Assembly (NCBI GenBank): GCA_034336665.1
Contig: JAPFBE010000002.1
Span: forward strand, 76,077,405 to 76,141,404
DNA: 64,000 nt
Direction of reading: 5' to 3'
Source: Luscinia megarhynchos
Lineage: Eukaryota > Chordata > Aves > Passeriformes > Turdidae
Under the pieces are notes generated by a model that was not told where the DNA came from, did not search any database, and saw nothing but the letters and a program-made list of their open reading frames with translations. Below, piece by piece: positions 25,301 to 37,512 of the stretch (positions within the stretch are counted from its first letter, which is position 1; each line of letters starts with the position of its first letter). The position numbers and the translations under genes were made by a program.

Positions 25301-28300
25301 GTCCCCCACATTATGTTCCTTACTTACCCACCAGTTCATCTTAAAGTTCACGAAAAAATACACACTGACAAGTGTAACCACACTCTGTGCATACTCTTCA
25401 GCCTCTAAACAGGAATGAATGAGGCACTAAGAGGAATTAGCACAAATCAGAAAAATGGTTGCAAAAATGCATTTGATTAAGACAATCTCAGTATATTTAC
25501 TTGCAACTGCTTAGGACCACTAGACTGAAAGGCAAAGCATGGTGGTGAATTGTCACTGCTCACAGATTTAAAGGGCTGGAAAGACACAGAGACAGCACAT
25601 AGAGAATAGAAAATCTATTGCAAACCAGCAGAAGACAATAAAAGAAATACAAAGAGGACAGGACCCTTTACCTTGTATGCAAGGAATTCTGCTCACATCG
25701 CAACACAAAAGCCTTGAATACTAAACAGTCTACTTGGACACATAAGCTTTATTGGACACAATGGGATTTAACATGTGGGAGATACCATGTGAGTGTGAAT
25801 GGATGAAACTGATTTTATTTTAAAATTAAGTCACCATTCCCTGTAATACCTCAGGACATGCATGACTGCATTTGTGTTGTTACAGCACTGCAGTATTTTC
25901 CTACAGGCTGCAATGTCATCTGGCTTAGCCTCTCATCTGCTGTGAATCCTCGTTACCAGCTCACTAGGAATGACCTCAAGGACTTAAATGCTGAGCTTCA
26001 ATTAATGAATTTCATTAGGTGCTTGACACATAAATGTTTTGTGTGGTAACATCATGCTATACCAAATGAATCTGCTTGTGGATCTGGCTGTGTTTCTATC
26101 ACAATTTATTCATTAAGAGAGATCTGTTCTGGAAACCTTGCCTGATGAACTTGTTGGCACATTTAGTAGGCAATGATTTATTTGACTGCTAAAGGCTTCA
26201 CAAAAACCCTAAATAATCTTACAATAAATTCTAAATTTGCATATGTATATCTATCTATATATAATGAAATTTGAAAATTCCTCACCCATTTTTCTGTACT
26301 CACAGAGATTTGGTCACTTTCATTGTACCATCCCATGATAAATAAATAAGCACAGATTCTGAGTCTTATGAAAGCTGAATTACTGCAAAATAAAGAAAAT
26401 TTGGTTTGAGAAAGAACAACGGGATTTAGTTGAGTTGTTGGAGCTGAATTCAATGAAGTACAATTACTTACTGAGCAGCCAGAGTGTGTGGGTGAATGAG
26501 GTTGTGTGTGGGAAGGTCTGAATATATGTATGTATTGCTATTTGTAGCCATCCTTCATGCAGCAGGTGGTACATTCTGCTTCCCTAATAAGAAACAGTTC
26601 ACTCCACTACAAATAAGTGCAATTTTCCTTTTCCTTTTCTCATATATTTTGATATTCAGTGTTGAGTTATAATGTGCAGCTGTAATAACAACAGCTAAAA
26701 ATATTTTAGAGAACTAGGCAAAAAAGTGCAGTGTACAGGTGACTCCTAAGCTTACAGAGATGAAGCACCAAAAAGAGTCCAAAGGCTGTATCTCCCTTAC
26801 TACCAGAAATATACTAAGACAGAAACAGCAGAGCATGCTAAAGGTAGGAATTTGCATTCACAAAATGCTTTGTAATGCAATGTAAAATTTTATATTGCCT
26901 TTTCCCTGTCTTGCAGGAATATTTTCCTCATAATTAGAATAATTCTGCATCACTTGGACTGCCTTGCTGGCTCCACACATGACTTTCTAGTGAATGGCAC
27001 ACTTTCTGCAGAGAATGTGTAAAGTGTGTGTGCAGGTCAAGTGTTTAGGGTGCTCTTGGAAGTGAAAAGCCTAGGTTACACACAGCTGTATGGATAAAAG
27101 CTCGAGCCTTTGGTCCTTAGGTCACCTACTTTCACAGTTACTGACTCGTAAAGAGACACTCAGCTCTGGGGAAGATGAGAGGGAGATAAAGCCTTTATTT
27201 CCTGCACTTTTCCTACTGCACATGTTTGTAATCTCCCTGCCCAACATGCATGGGGCTGCACATCCCACTCTGTACAGTTTATACAGCTATGAAAACACAG
27301 TTTGTTCTCATTTTCTTCCAAAACAGTTTTGCCTATCTCTCCTTCTAATAAGTGGTCATTCCCTCAATCTTCACTTTAAAAAAGACAATGTCTTATGGGA
27401 GAAATAGGCAATGCATTCCTACCTGCACATTTTCACAACTGCAGATCACATAGCAGAACCAGTTCCTCCTATACATGCAGACCTAGTTTTCTTATAAAAA
27501 AACATTATGTTTTTTCCATATTTATATTTTAAAGAGACTTGACTAAATGTTTATATGTGCCTGCTTCCTTTGAGCCAAAGCCAAACAATATTTGTACTTC
27601 CAGCTATGAGTCAGAGCAGCTCTCTTCAGTTTCAGGTTAATTGATTTTTATTATGCATTTCATTTCCCCTGTAAAAGGAAGCTCCAAGTTGTTTTCAGTA
27701 TATATTCTTATATACTCCTGTTCAGCAAATATACATATACACTCCTACTTTTACAGTATGACTTGTCAAGTTCTCACTCCACTCAAACCAGTGACAAGAA
27801 TCTACTGAATTCAAGTCCAGAATTTCATCCACAGTTACAGAAAATAAAGTTCTTTCCAGCCTGCAGTTCCGGAAAGGAACAACCTCTTTTAGCAACAAAC
27901 ATGGCTGGAGTTGTGTACTTTATTTGTGAGACAGAATTGAAGGCATTTTCTTGCCATCTGGAGGAAACATTCTGTTACCATGGGTTTGTTTTGAAAATTC
28001 AAGTTTGCATCCTGGATTCATAAGCAGAACAAATTTGGTTTTCAGACACAATAGCTTTATTCGAGTATTTGACAGAGCCAAGTGTAACATGATGCTCTAT
28101 TCACTGCTTCAATTTCTTGGTAGGTAGGTTTGTATACCAATATTGGGACCAATCCAGGTTGTTTTCTGTTTCAAAACCCTCATTTTCTAATCACAAAATT
28201 GCTGAAAGAGGGATGTGGTTATTTTCTGTTTAGAATATTTTGCACTGATTCTCTTCTTAATTACACGTCTCTTTTCCAGATTTTACCAGCTGTTGCTTTA

Positions 28301-31060
28301 AGAGAACATAAACAAACCAAGTTGAGACCACGTTCAGGAAGATGGAATAACCATGCATGAGTTCTGGAAGAAAAGAAAAATCTCCCAGTTAGGATATAGT
28401 GAGACTGTGGTTTAGAAAAAGGGTAAGGTACATGTATTTTTGTTGTGTACCAAAGCTCTCCTACAACCCTTACAATAAAATCAGTAAGTGTGCAAAGGAT
28501 AACTGAATGAAGGTTTAAAATTGACTAAAATAACAATGACAAGTTAATACAGAGAAAGTGAATATCCAGTTTTAGTAAGTCAGCAAGGAACTCCAATTTA
28601 AAGCTGAACAGTGAAAGAATTAGCATCAGGTTCCTATGACAGACTAAGCAAACTACTGCATGCAGAGCTCTTAGTCTTCCTCTTACACCTGAAGCCTCAT
28701 CTTGTGAGAGTCTTGAGCAGTCCTCAGGCTCGGTTCTCTCTCTTTTCTCAAGTGGATGATTTCACTCCAAGTCCCCAGTACAAGGTGCAGTGCAATGTAA
28801 CACCACAGGTCTTTGTTTTCTTGTGTGGGTATTACAAAGGGCTTTTGATGGACTGAAAAGCAAGAAGCTTTTAATCATGTTAAAGAGGGTTTATCACTTC
28901 TTTCATAGTTATAGCAGCCTTAGCCCATCCTTTCCAGAGGTTTGCTCTCAGGAAAACAGGTGAAAACTCAATTCAACTGGAACAATTTGTTACAGATACA
29001 TTCTCAGAATTTGTTAGACTTTGTCTGACCATATGACTGCACATTTCAGCCAGTAGTCAGATATTGAATATCTTTGACAATTGTACTCAATAGAAAGAAA
29101 GCATTTTTAAAGCCATTGACTATTTGTGACTTCCCACCCTCCCACCCCTAACTACTCTCTGGACAGATCCTCTGTGTTAGAGTGCAGCTGGGGGAGTTTG
29201 TGCTTACAGCATTCACACATACAGGCAAAATGAGATTCATGTTCCCTGTGACCTCAGTTGAGATAGTTTGGATCTACTCTCTGTCTTGTACATTTTATTT
29301 TGCAAGGGAAAGCTCACTTTTTTGAAAACACTGGGAACAAAAAAAAAATTACCGGAAATAAACCCCTATAATGAAGATCCATAAATGAAGCACATTAGGC
29401 TAATCTAACGCTCTGAAATGTGTCTTCTGATCTTCTAACTACCTTAATTTTATATCTGCTTTTCATACTGTGTTCCAAGTGCTAGCCTTGCAGGCCATTG
29501 TACGTTTTAGGCAAAAAAAAGAGGTATGTGTGCAGAATGTGTCCTCTGACAATGGGACCTGGCATGGCACTAAGATTAGAACTAAAGTCTTGCTACTGGG
29601 AAAAGCTTTTCTTACCTGGCTTCCAGACAGTTTTTGCTTGAATAATTAATAATCTGGGAAAACAACTAGAGGGCTACTGAAGTAAAGCTGGTGGGAAAAG
29701 CCTATGAAGAGCCGAGATATAAGAGAAAGAAAGATTTAAAGGAAATTTCAGTAGCTCAAAGGACATTATGGTAAAAGGAAAGTTGCCTGAGGAAGAGAGT
29801 GTAAGAAACACTCACCTATGACCAGCGTCATTCTTGCCTATTGTATGCTTCAAACTTTTGTTTTCAATTGTTTTGTTTTCTTCTCTGGAAAATATCCCAC
29901 TTATCAGTTTTCTTTCTGTCAGACATGCACCAGAGCTGAGCACATATCCCATCTCAGCAGCAGCAGGGATTCTCACTGACAGTGCTATTAGATATTTCCC
30001 ACCACTACTTATCATTCAGGTCTCTACATGCAATTTCTACAAACCTGAGTTTGGACCTGGTCTATTCTGGACCTCACATCCAGCAGACTCTCCATTATGA
30101 TCTCTCTCAGACTCACTTTTTTTCCTATGTTTCACATTGGATGCCCAACCTATATTCTTTGTTCCCAGATGTATTTATTATCTTAAATGGAGGGAGACAG
30201 AATCATATGGGCTGGGTCCAGTTTACAAGGTGATCCAGCTTTCTACATTACTATTCTTCATTATAATAACCACTCCATCAATCTTTGTCAACAGTAAATT
30301 TTATCAGTAATGATTTTATGTCTTCCATGTAACTGAAAACTTTTAAATACTGTACAACTAAGAATAGATCACCATGGGCTCCAGTAAAATCAGAAGAGTT
30401 GCTAGTTCTTCATTCAGAATGACATTCTGAGACATAGAGTTTTAAATCAATTTAAAATATTTTTTGTATGGGATTTCTGATTTAAAATCAAGTAAAGTCA
30501 AAATATGAGATGAGAACTTTCACCTTTATCAATAAAATTTGTTTTTTTTAAAAAATTTCACCATATTAATTTGATAAAATTTTGATCATAAGCATCTAGT
30601 GATGTTATTTTTTTAATTACTCGTTTTATTAGCAGGGTCTTAATTACTACTTGGTGCTAAATGAGAAGTTGATTAACTGAGAACTAAATGCCAGTCATTA
30701 AGGCTGCCTATTCAGGTCTCCCTCTAGGGATTTAGATGCCTTTCCTGGGCATCTGGATTGTGCTGAAAGCTAACTCTGGAGGTACCTGGATTCCTTAGAA
30801 GTCTAAGCTTTTGCTAGTGAAAATATCCCAGGTGCTGAACATGTACTGCTGACCTCATGCAAAGCCATAAGTGGCAGAGCAGAAGTGAATTATTCCTTGT
30901 ATATATCAGAAATATTCATGAGTGTTGTGTTTCACTGTTTATACCATCTCTCATGTTTGTTTCTGTAGAGTTTTTCAAAAATGTGGTTAATGGCTCTGAC
31001 CTCTCATATAGGCAGTTGTCTCTTTAATCTGATGTCCCAATGCTTAGAGCAACTAGATCC
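25301..31060. other. unassigned AT-rich non-coding sequence
   Basis: No gene, RNA gene or recognised repeat. Frames up to 105 codons (27090-27407, plus) lack domains. A segment around 30690-30830 with phrases like GGGATTTAGATGCC and GGGCATCTGGATT has the flavour of an old dispersed repeat, but I cannot name it. Confidence 0.45.
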
Positions 31061-32162
31061 TGAACCAGGACACTGGTTCAGAGAGTCCCTTGGGAAACAT
31101 CACTTAATAACAAAGGGGCCCAGGAAAGATGGACATACTTTAAGAAGGAAATCTTAAAGGTGAAGGAACAGGCTGTCCTTATTTATCAAAAGACAAGCCA
31201 GCAGGGAATAAGGTCTGGCTGAACAGGGACCTTTTGCAGAAACTCAGGAGGAGAAAAAAGAGTTTATGAACTTTGGAAGAAAAGGCAAGCAACTCAGGAA
31301 GTGTACAAGGGTGTCCTTAGGTTATGGAGACAGAAAATTAAAAAGGAAAAAGCTCAGCTAGCACTGAATATGGTCACAGCTGTAAAATATAATAAAAAAT
31401 GTTTTTATAAATGCATTAACAACAAAAGAAGGGCTGAGGAAAATGTCTGTCCTTTATTGGATGTGGAGGGAAACATGATGGATTAGTAAAAACTGAGGTA
31501 CTTAATGCTTTCTTCGCCTCAGTCTAACAGAAAGACCAGGGCAAATGGCCCCCTGAGCTGGCAGATAGGGACAGGGAGCAGAATAGATCCTCTGCAATCC
31601 AGGAAGAAGTAGTTAGAGGCCTGCTGAGCCACTTAGACACCCACAAGAATGTGAGGCCAGACAGGATTCATCCTGTTACTCAGGGACCTGGCAGAAGAGC
31701 TCGCCAAGTTACTGTTCATAATTTATCATCAATCCCGGCTAATTGGGAAGGCTGGAGGCTAGTCAGTGTGATGTCCATTTATATAGATATTTGGAAGGAG
31801 GATCTGGGGAACTACAGGTCTGTTGATACTTTATAAATCTCTGCAACTGCCTGAAAGGAGGTTGTGCCCAGGTAGGGGTTGGCATCTTCTCCCAGGCAGC
31901 CAGTGACAGGGTGAGCCTCAGCTGCACCAGGGGAGGTTCAGGGGCTGGACATCAGGAAGAGTTTCTTCACTGAAATGGTTGTAAAGAATTGGAAGGAGCA
32001 GCCCAGGGGTTTGTTGGAGTCAACCTCCCTGGAAGTATTTAGGAAATGACTGAACATGACTTAGTTCCATGGCTTAGTTGCTATGGTGGTGGTTGGGTCA
32101 AAGTTTGGACTCTATGATCTTGGAGGTCTTTTCCAACCTTAATGAGTATATGATTCTATAAA
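31061..32162 (+). mobile_element. CR1 LINE with large internal deletion (mid-ORF2 joined to 3' UTR)
   Basis: The left part encodes the CR1 ORF2 linker between endonuclease and reverse transcriptase. The plus frame at 31301-31486 reads YKGVLRLWRQKIKKEKAQLA and continues to CPLLDVEGNM. Further right come codons for the RPDRIHP segment and the start of the RT fingers (GWRLVSV, then KEDLGNYRSV near 31795-31830). At about 31840 the sequence jumps directly to the far 3' end of CR1 (CTGCCTGAAAGGAGGTTG, then GGTTCAGGGGCTGGACATCA). It ends in the tail TCCAACCTTAATGAGTATATGATTC. The catalytic RT core (including the YxDD region) and the C-terminal domain are missing. Small frameshifts show it is inactive. 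The deletion is inferred from known CR1 gene order. Confidence 0.88.
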
Positions 32163-35061
32163 CCATTTGTATGAAATTTAAGAGGGAGTCCAAAATTCCC
32201 CATCACAGCCCTTGTTCTCTTCAGGTCACCCAAAGTGAAACAAAGCCCTGCTTTGTCCCTTAGTTATATTCAAGGCTCCAGAGATATCTGTGACCAGATG
32301 AGTCCCAGATGCTGACTGCTGTTTTGGAGATAGGTGATTGTGTGCCTGATTTGTACAAAAACTGTTAGGACATCTTTCCTAAAACATTTGTATTAGGGGT
32401 TGGTTTGAAACTCTGTTTTTTCTCTCACCCCTTTGAAGGAGACCCTTGCCACTGTGTTGAATGCACAGACATGTTCCACTCAACCCATTTTTGATATTCA
32501 ACTTTTCATTTTTCTCAACTACAAAGACAGAATAAAGGTGTGCAAGGACTTTAAAAAAACAGTTATGTTTACACAAGAAAGAAAACACATCTGCAGATGC
32601 AAACTTCTATATGCCACCTAAAAAATTCAGCTTAGAACAGATGAGGACACAGTCTCAGCATCAGACAGTCCTTCACAGTAGCACACTCTGGGGCTTTGAG
32701 GTGTGCAAGTATATCTTAATAGGAGACTCATAAATGAATTCCAAATGAGGCTACTTAAGCAAGACAAATGTGAGTAACTTCCTTAACAATCAATAACATC
32801 ACAAAGATCTATACATTACTTTAGACATTTAGATTACTTGCTGTACAGGTTTAGATTACTCAGTTGTACACAGAGATATGATCTGGTAGAAGTTTTTGGG
32901 GTTTTTTCACTTTTTAAGATGGGATATATATATATATATATATGATTCTTGCCCAGATGTTTTGATTTATTTGATATTTCATAGTCTTGGCCTTGCTGTG
33001 ATTTTCCTTCTCTTCTGGATCTGTCCCTCTGTTTAGTTGCCAAAGGAATGCAGCTGACATCTAAGAAGTTTCCTTGGTGCATCTTAAATATTCTGATTTA
33101 TCACTTGCTGTTTTGCCTGATGGGATCAATCTACCCTTTTGATGTGCATAACACATCTCTCAATTATCCCCTATCCACTGGAAGTTTAACTTCCAGCTAA
33201 GGCAGTGCTTCCTCATGGCATCTCTTGGGTAATACACAGCTGCAGTGTTTTTGAACTGTTTTCTTTCACATCTGTCTTTCTGATCACTACATTACTTTTT
33301 CTGATTTAAAAAGAAAATTGTCATTACAAGGAGCAGCAAGTGAAGCATCCTGTATCTTTTTAGCATTCTGATTCTTTTGTTTGAGACAGAACTTGACTTC
33401 TATTCCAATAATAGTTTGAATGCCATATAATGTGACTTTCCCATTTAAACAATGTTAGCAGTAATTTTTCAATTCATACTATTCCATAGTGCTCTGCTCT
33501 TACTACATTACAGAGATGACAACTGAAGCTGAAAAACAGGGGGAAAAGAACAAGTAAAAGGAGCATTTTACAAAAATCCAAATTCTGGAGGGGAAAAAAT
33601 AAAATCATTAAGAGTAGATTCTGGGTACCTTCTTTTTTCAGTTCTTTACAGTACACTGCTGAATCTTTGACAAGTTTCTTTACCTGTCATACAAGGACAA
33701 CAGTTCCTCTAATCTTGAAGAGAGTAATTATTAACAATCAAACACACAGTCACTTATATGCCCCAATCAATAGACACAACACATAAACAAGATAAAGCAG
33801 ATATGTTTAATCTTAAATTTAACATAATAAATATTTTTTGCATAAATTTTTCTTTCCTCTCCCTAAAATATCTAGTTTATAAAGTAAATTATGAGCCATC
33901 ATCCTGTAATTTGGTTAAGACCTTGAAGAACAAGGCAGATGCAACATGCATATCTTTCCCCTTCTTTTTACTTGGCAAAATGGAATACAGGGATGTTATC
34001 ACTAATATCCATCTAGAATAAGCAGGTTAGGAAGGCTCTGTGGAGGATCAGGCTTCTTGTCAGGTCAATGGAAATAAATGGGAACATTCATTCCATTATG
34101 AAATAAACATCTAAAATAAATAGCATTCTTCTTTCATATAGGATGTCTATCCATATAGGGGATGCCTTTATCTCCCTTCTCCATATGTCTACTTCAAAAT
34201 AGTAATTCTGGAAAGAATCTATAGTGCTACTTTAAACTTTACACCAAAATATATTGAATGAAATTAATGTACGTATACACAAGAACACATCCAAGGATAA
34301 TCCAAAGAAACAAATATAAAAGTTGTTACCAATCACTTCAATAAAAACAAATCCTTATACATAAGCATCACCAACTAAAGTAAGGATTCACAATGGAAAA
34401 TTACAACTGTTTTTGGGTTTGCCCTGTCTTTTCTTAACATCTCTATGACCATCATGTCTAGTCCCAGCCAGAAGCTCTATAAATAGTTCCTGAACTCAAA
34501 GTCTGAATGTTATGGGACTTAGGAAGCCTCTACTTCCCCCTGTCTAGTCATTCAAGCAGTTATCCTCTAGGGTCACTTGCTAAAGCAGGCTCTGCAGACA
34601 AGGCAAGACTTAATTGACAGAAGCATTATTATGGGCTGATTAAGGATTTATAATTAACACCTGTGTGATTATTTAAAATACTCCTGTGGCATCTAAATGT
34701 TGCACCTAATGAGGTGGAACGATTCACCACATCCTAGGCATCTAAGCTGGAAAGATATTTTACAGCTGGGGAGAGAGATGCACTTCCAGAGGGGTACTCA
34801 GGTCCTCTGACTCATACCTCTGCTGGTGGTCTCTATCCATTTTGGCTTGGGATTTTTCAGTTTGCTTCCCATTAACAAGAGAGGAGAGTGGGAGGAATTC
34901 AGAGTTTATAATGCGTATCAGCCTTTCAGTCCTTTGAACATTTTCCCTTTCATGTACAATCCCTGTTTGTTCTGTGAATTTAAAATATTTTTTCTTTTGT
35001 ATACATGGGTGAAGATATATTGCCATTAAAAAAGGCATTTTTTATATGACTTCCATTATCT
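32163..35061. other. unassigned AT-rich non-coding sequence with a (TA)n microsatellite
   Basis: Only chance-size frames (up to 92 codons). A perfect (TA)n run of about ten units lies at 32924-32943. No recognised repeat otherwise. Confidence 0.5.
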
Positions 35062-35472
35062 AAATGATACATAGTTTAAAGGAAAGACTGAAAAAGCTGG
35101 AATTGTTCATCCTGGAGAAGAGAAGGCTCCAGGGAGACCTTAATACACCCCTACAATGCTTAAAGAGGGCTGCTAAGAAAGATGGACAGAAGCTTTTGGT
35201 AGTGTCAATTGCAAAAATACCAGTAGTAATAGTTTTAAAGTACAAAAAAGAGTAGATTCAGATTAGTTATAAGGAAGAAATTCATTGCTATAAGGGTCAT
35301 GAGACATTGGAACCAGTGGCAGAAGTAGATGTCCCATCTCTGGTAACATTCAAGATCAGGCTGGATGGGGCTCTGAGCAAGCTGATCTACTGGAAGATGT
35401 CCCTGCTAATTACAGGAGATGTTGTGCTTGGTAGCTTTTATTGGTCTCTTTCAATCCAAGCTATTCTATGAC
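35062..35472 (+). mobile_element. CR1 LINE, 5'-truncated 3' fragment
   Basis: The plus frame at 35064-35255 preserves the ORF2 C-terminal signature LERLKKL/F-I-LEKRRLQGDLNT-type residues (here KKLELFILEKRRLQGDLNT), normally followed by YLKGGCKEDG. The downstream sequence keeps the AGGAAGAAATTC segment, the 'GGAACCAGTGGCAGAAG' codons and the 'AGGCTGGATGGGGC' motif. It ends with the tail TCCAAGCTATTCTATGACA. The copy is truncated and diverged, so inactive. Confidence 0.85.
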
Positions 35473-36905
35473 AGATATCAAGCAGTTTTTCTCTGCAGCT
35501 CGTTCCCTTTATCCCCTAGGGGCAGTGTCTTCTTAGAGGCATCATTATCACTAGCTCTCCTTAGAAACTCACACTCTTCAATTGCTTACAAAAATTGTGA
35601 TTCATTAATTTGATTGATGTGAACGCTCAGAATATTGGTCAAGGAATTGATTGGATCCTCAATATTTGCAAAGTATTTGAAGAGAATTTCTATTTCCTTC
35701 TAACTTAAGTCTTTATGCTGTCACTTGTCATTTATCTGTGCATGGTAATAAACTCATTCTCACAGGAGCTTCTACCATATGTTCAACCACTGCTAAAAGT
35801 AAACTTTAAAAAGGCAGGAGTTTTGAAGTGATTGATGTTTCAGAAGCAGAAAATAAACAGGAACTGAACAGGTGCCCCAGATACATTGCCTATAATTCTG
35901 GTAAATCAAACTTTTTGTGCTGTGTAGGAGTCTGGTGATGCCCACCACAGTGATTCACCTCTTTTATACTCTATTTGTTTTCCCTGGCTTTCTCCAGTGA
36001 GAGGAAAGCAAACATCACTGATGTATATTACATATCTGCTCCTTCCAGAATGAGACAAGCTTTAGTTTTAGTAGACAGCTAAGAACCCATAAAAATGAGT
36101 TGTCCTGTTTTTCTCAGACACAAAGCAAATTGACGTGGTTGTTGTACTTCCTGTAATTTGTTTAACAAACAAACAAACAAACCAAACAAAAAACGAATCT
36201 ACAGGAAGATAACAGAAAGCAATTTAAAGCTGATGGCAGTTGTTCTCTAGACCCCCAGCAGAACAGAATTTTGAGTTATGAGGAAAAAAGTAACTTTAAA
36301 TGAGATGCTGCTATGTGTTTTCTACTTAGCTAAAAAAACCCAGGGGTTTTGGAATTATATTCTAGTTCTGCACTTTTTCTATTTAAAGTGGGTTTGCACA
36401 ACATGGATGGCAGTTTGATAATGGCCTGTTTATTATAGGTCCTGACTAATTTGGGGTCTAGTTTAGCCAGTTGCTATAGCAGATTGGTATGGTGGAGGAA
36501 GATGAACAGGATGGCATTCGTATTACATTTGTTAGAACAGCAAAACAATAGCTAGGCTCATTTTTTCACTGGACATTCTGAGGTAAAGTGATTCAAGCAA
36601 CTAATGACTGTTCCAGTAACTTGTATTAATTTACATTTTTGGCTTATGTGATATCACCATAATAAAGTTGTTTACTTAAACCAGTTATATAATGATTCCT
36701 GAGTTGTCTTAGCTCATCATAAATTGCTAATAACTCCCTATTCCCCAGTTCTCAGACCCTATAATGTCATTAGCATTTAAACCATCTGGACTTCTTTACA
36801 TAATTCAGAAAAACAGAGCTTGTTCAGACTTAAACCTCAGATGAAGTGTCAACACCCTAAATATTTTTGCTTATTGCTGTACAGTTGTTGTTGCTTTAGA
36901 AGATA
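35473..36905. other. unassigned non-coding sequence with an (AAAC)n run
   Basis: An imperfect (AAAC)n tract is present at 36165-36192. No gene or other repeat recognised. Confidence 0.5.
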
Positions 36906-37512
36906 TGTCCTGGTTGCAGAGAGGGGGTGGAACTTGGAGCCGTGTATGCCTTGCTAGGTTGCTCTTCTATGCCACTGACATCTTTGCTGGGGGCTGTGGT
37001 TCCATGGGGGAGAAGAAAGGAGAGCCCTGGAACTGCATTATTTTGTCAGGGAGGTTGTAGGGGTCAGCCCTGCAGACCTCGTCCTCTGCCACCCATGGCC
37101 AGCCCCTTCCCCAAGAGCAGGCACCAAGGGGTGGTGCTGAAAAACCAAAAGCAGCAGCAGTGCAGGGAGCAGAGCAGCAGAAGGGAGCTGGAGAGCAGCT
37201 GAGTCTGACCTGAGCCAGAAGGACCCGAGCTAAGCTGAGAGGAGCCAAGAGGAGCTGGGCAGAGCAGCCCGAAGCAGCAATGCCAGTGCAGGGAGCTGCA
37301 GCACGGAATCAAACCCAGCATCCCATGAGGAGGATGCTTTTGTTATTAATATTGCTGCTGTTACTGTTGGGCTTTTATTTTATTGCTGTTTGCTTTCTCT
37401 AAATTGCTATCTCAATCCATAATTTATGGCTTTGTCCCTCTCCTGCTAAAGGGGCAGGAGAAGGGGCATGGCCTATCTGGAGTTAATTTCTAGCTGGTTT
37501 TAAATAAACACA
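36906..37512 (+). mobile_element. probable solo LTR of an avian endogenous retrovirus
   Basis: The block starts with TGTCCTGGTTGCAGAG, the usual 5' start of a widespread bird ERV LTR family, and ends with GGTTTTAAATAAACACA, so it has TG...CA ends. Near the 3' part it has the characteristic TTATTTTATTGCTGTTTGC followed by TATCTCAATCCATAATTTATG. That matches the polyadenylation and U5-like region of these LTRs as I remember them. The middle is GC-rich with CAGCAGCAGTGCAGGGAGC-type low-complexity repeats. The several 85-96-codon frames on both strands (36927-37321) are side effects of this GC-richness, not genes. No internal retroviral genes flank it. Confidence 0.7.

Noticed and set aside
36927..37321. 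Frames of 85-96 codons on both strands
   Set aside because: They lie within a GC-rich LTR with CAG-type low-complexity repeats; no protein family is recognised.
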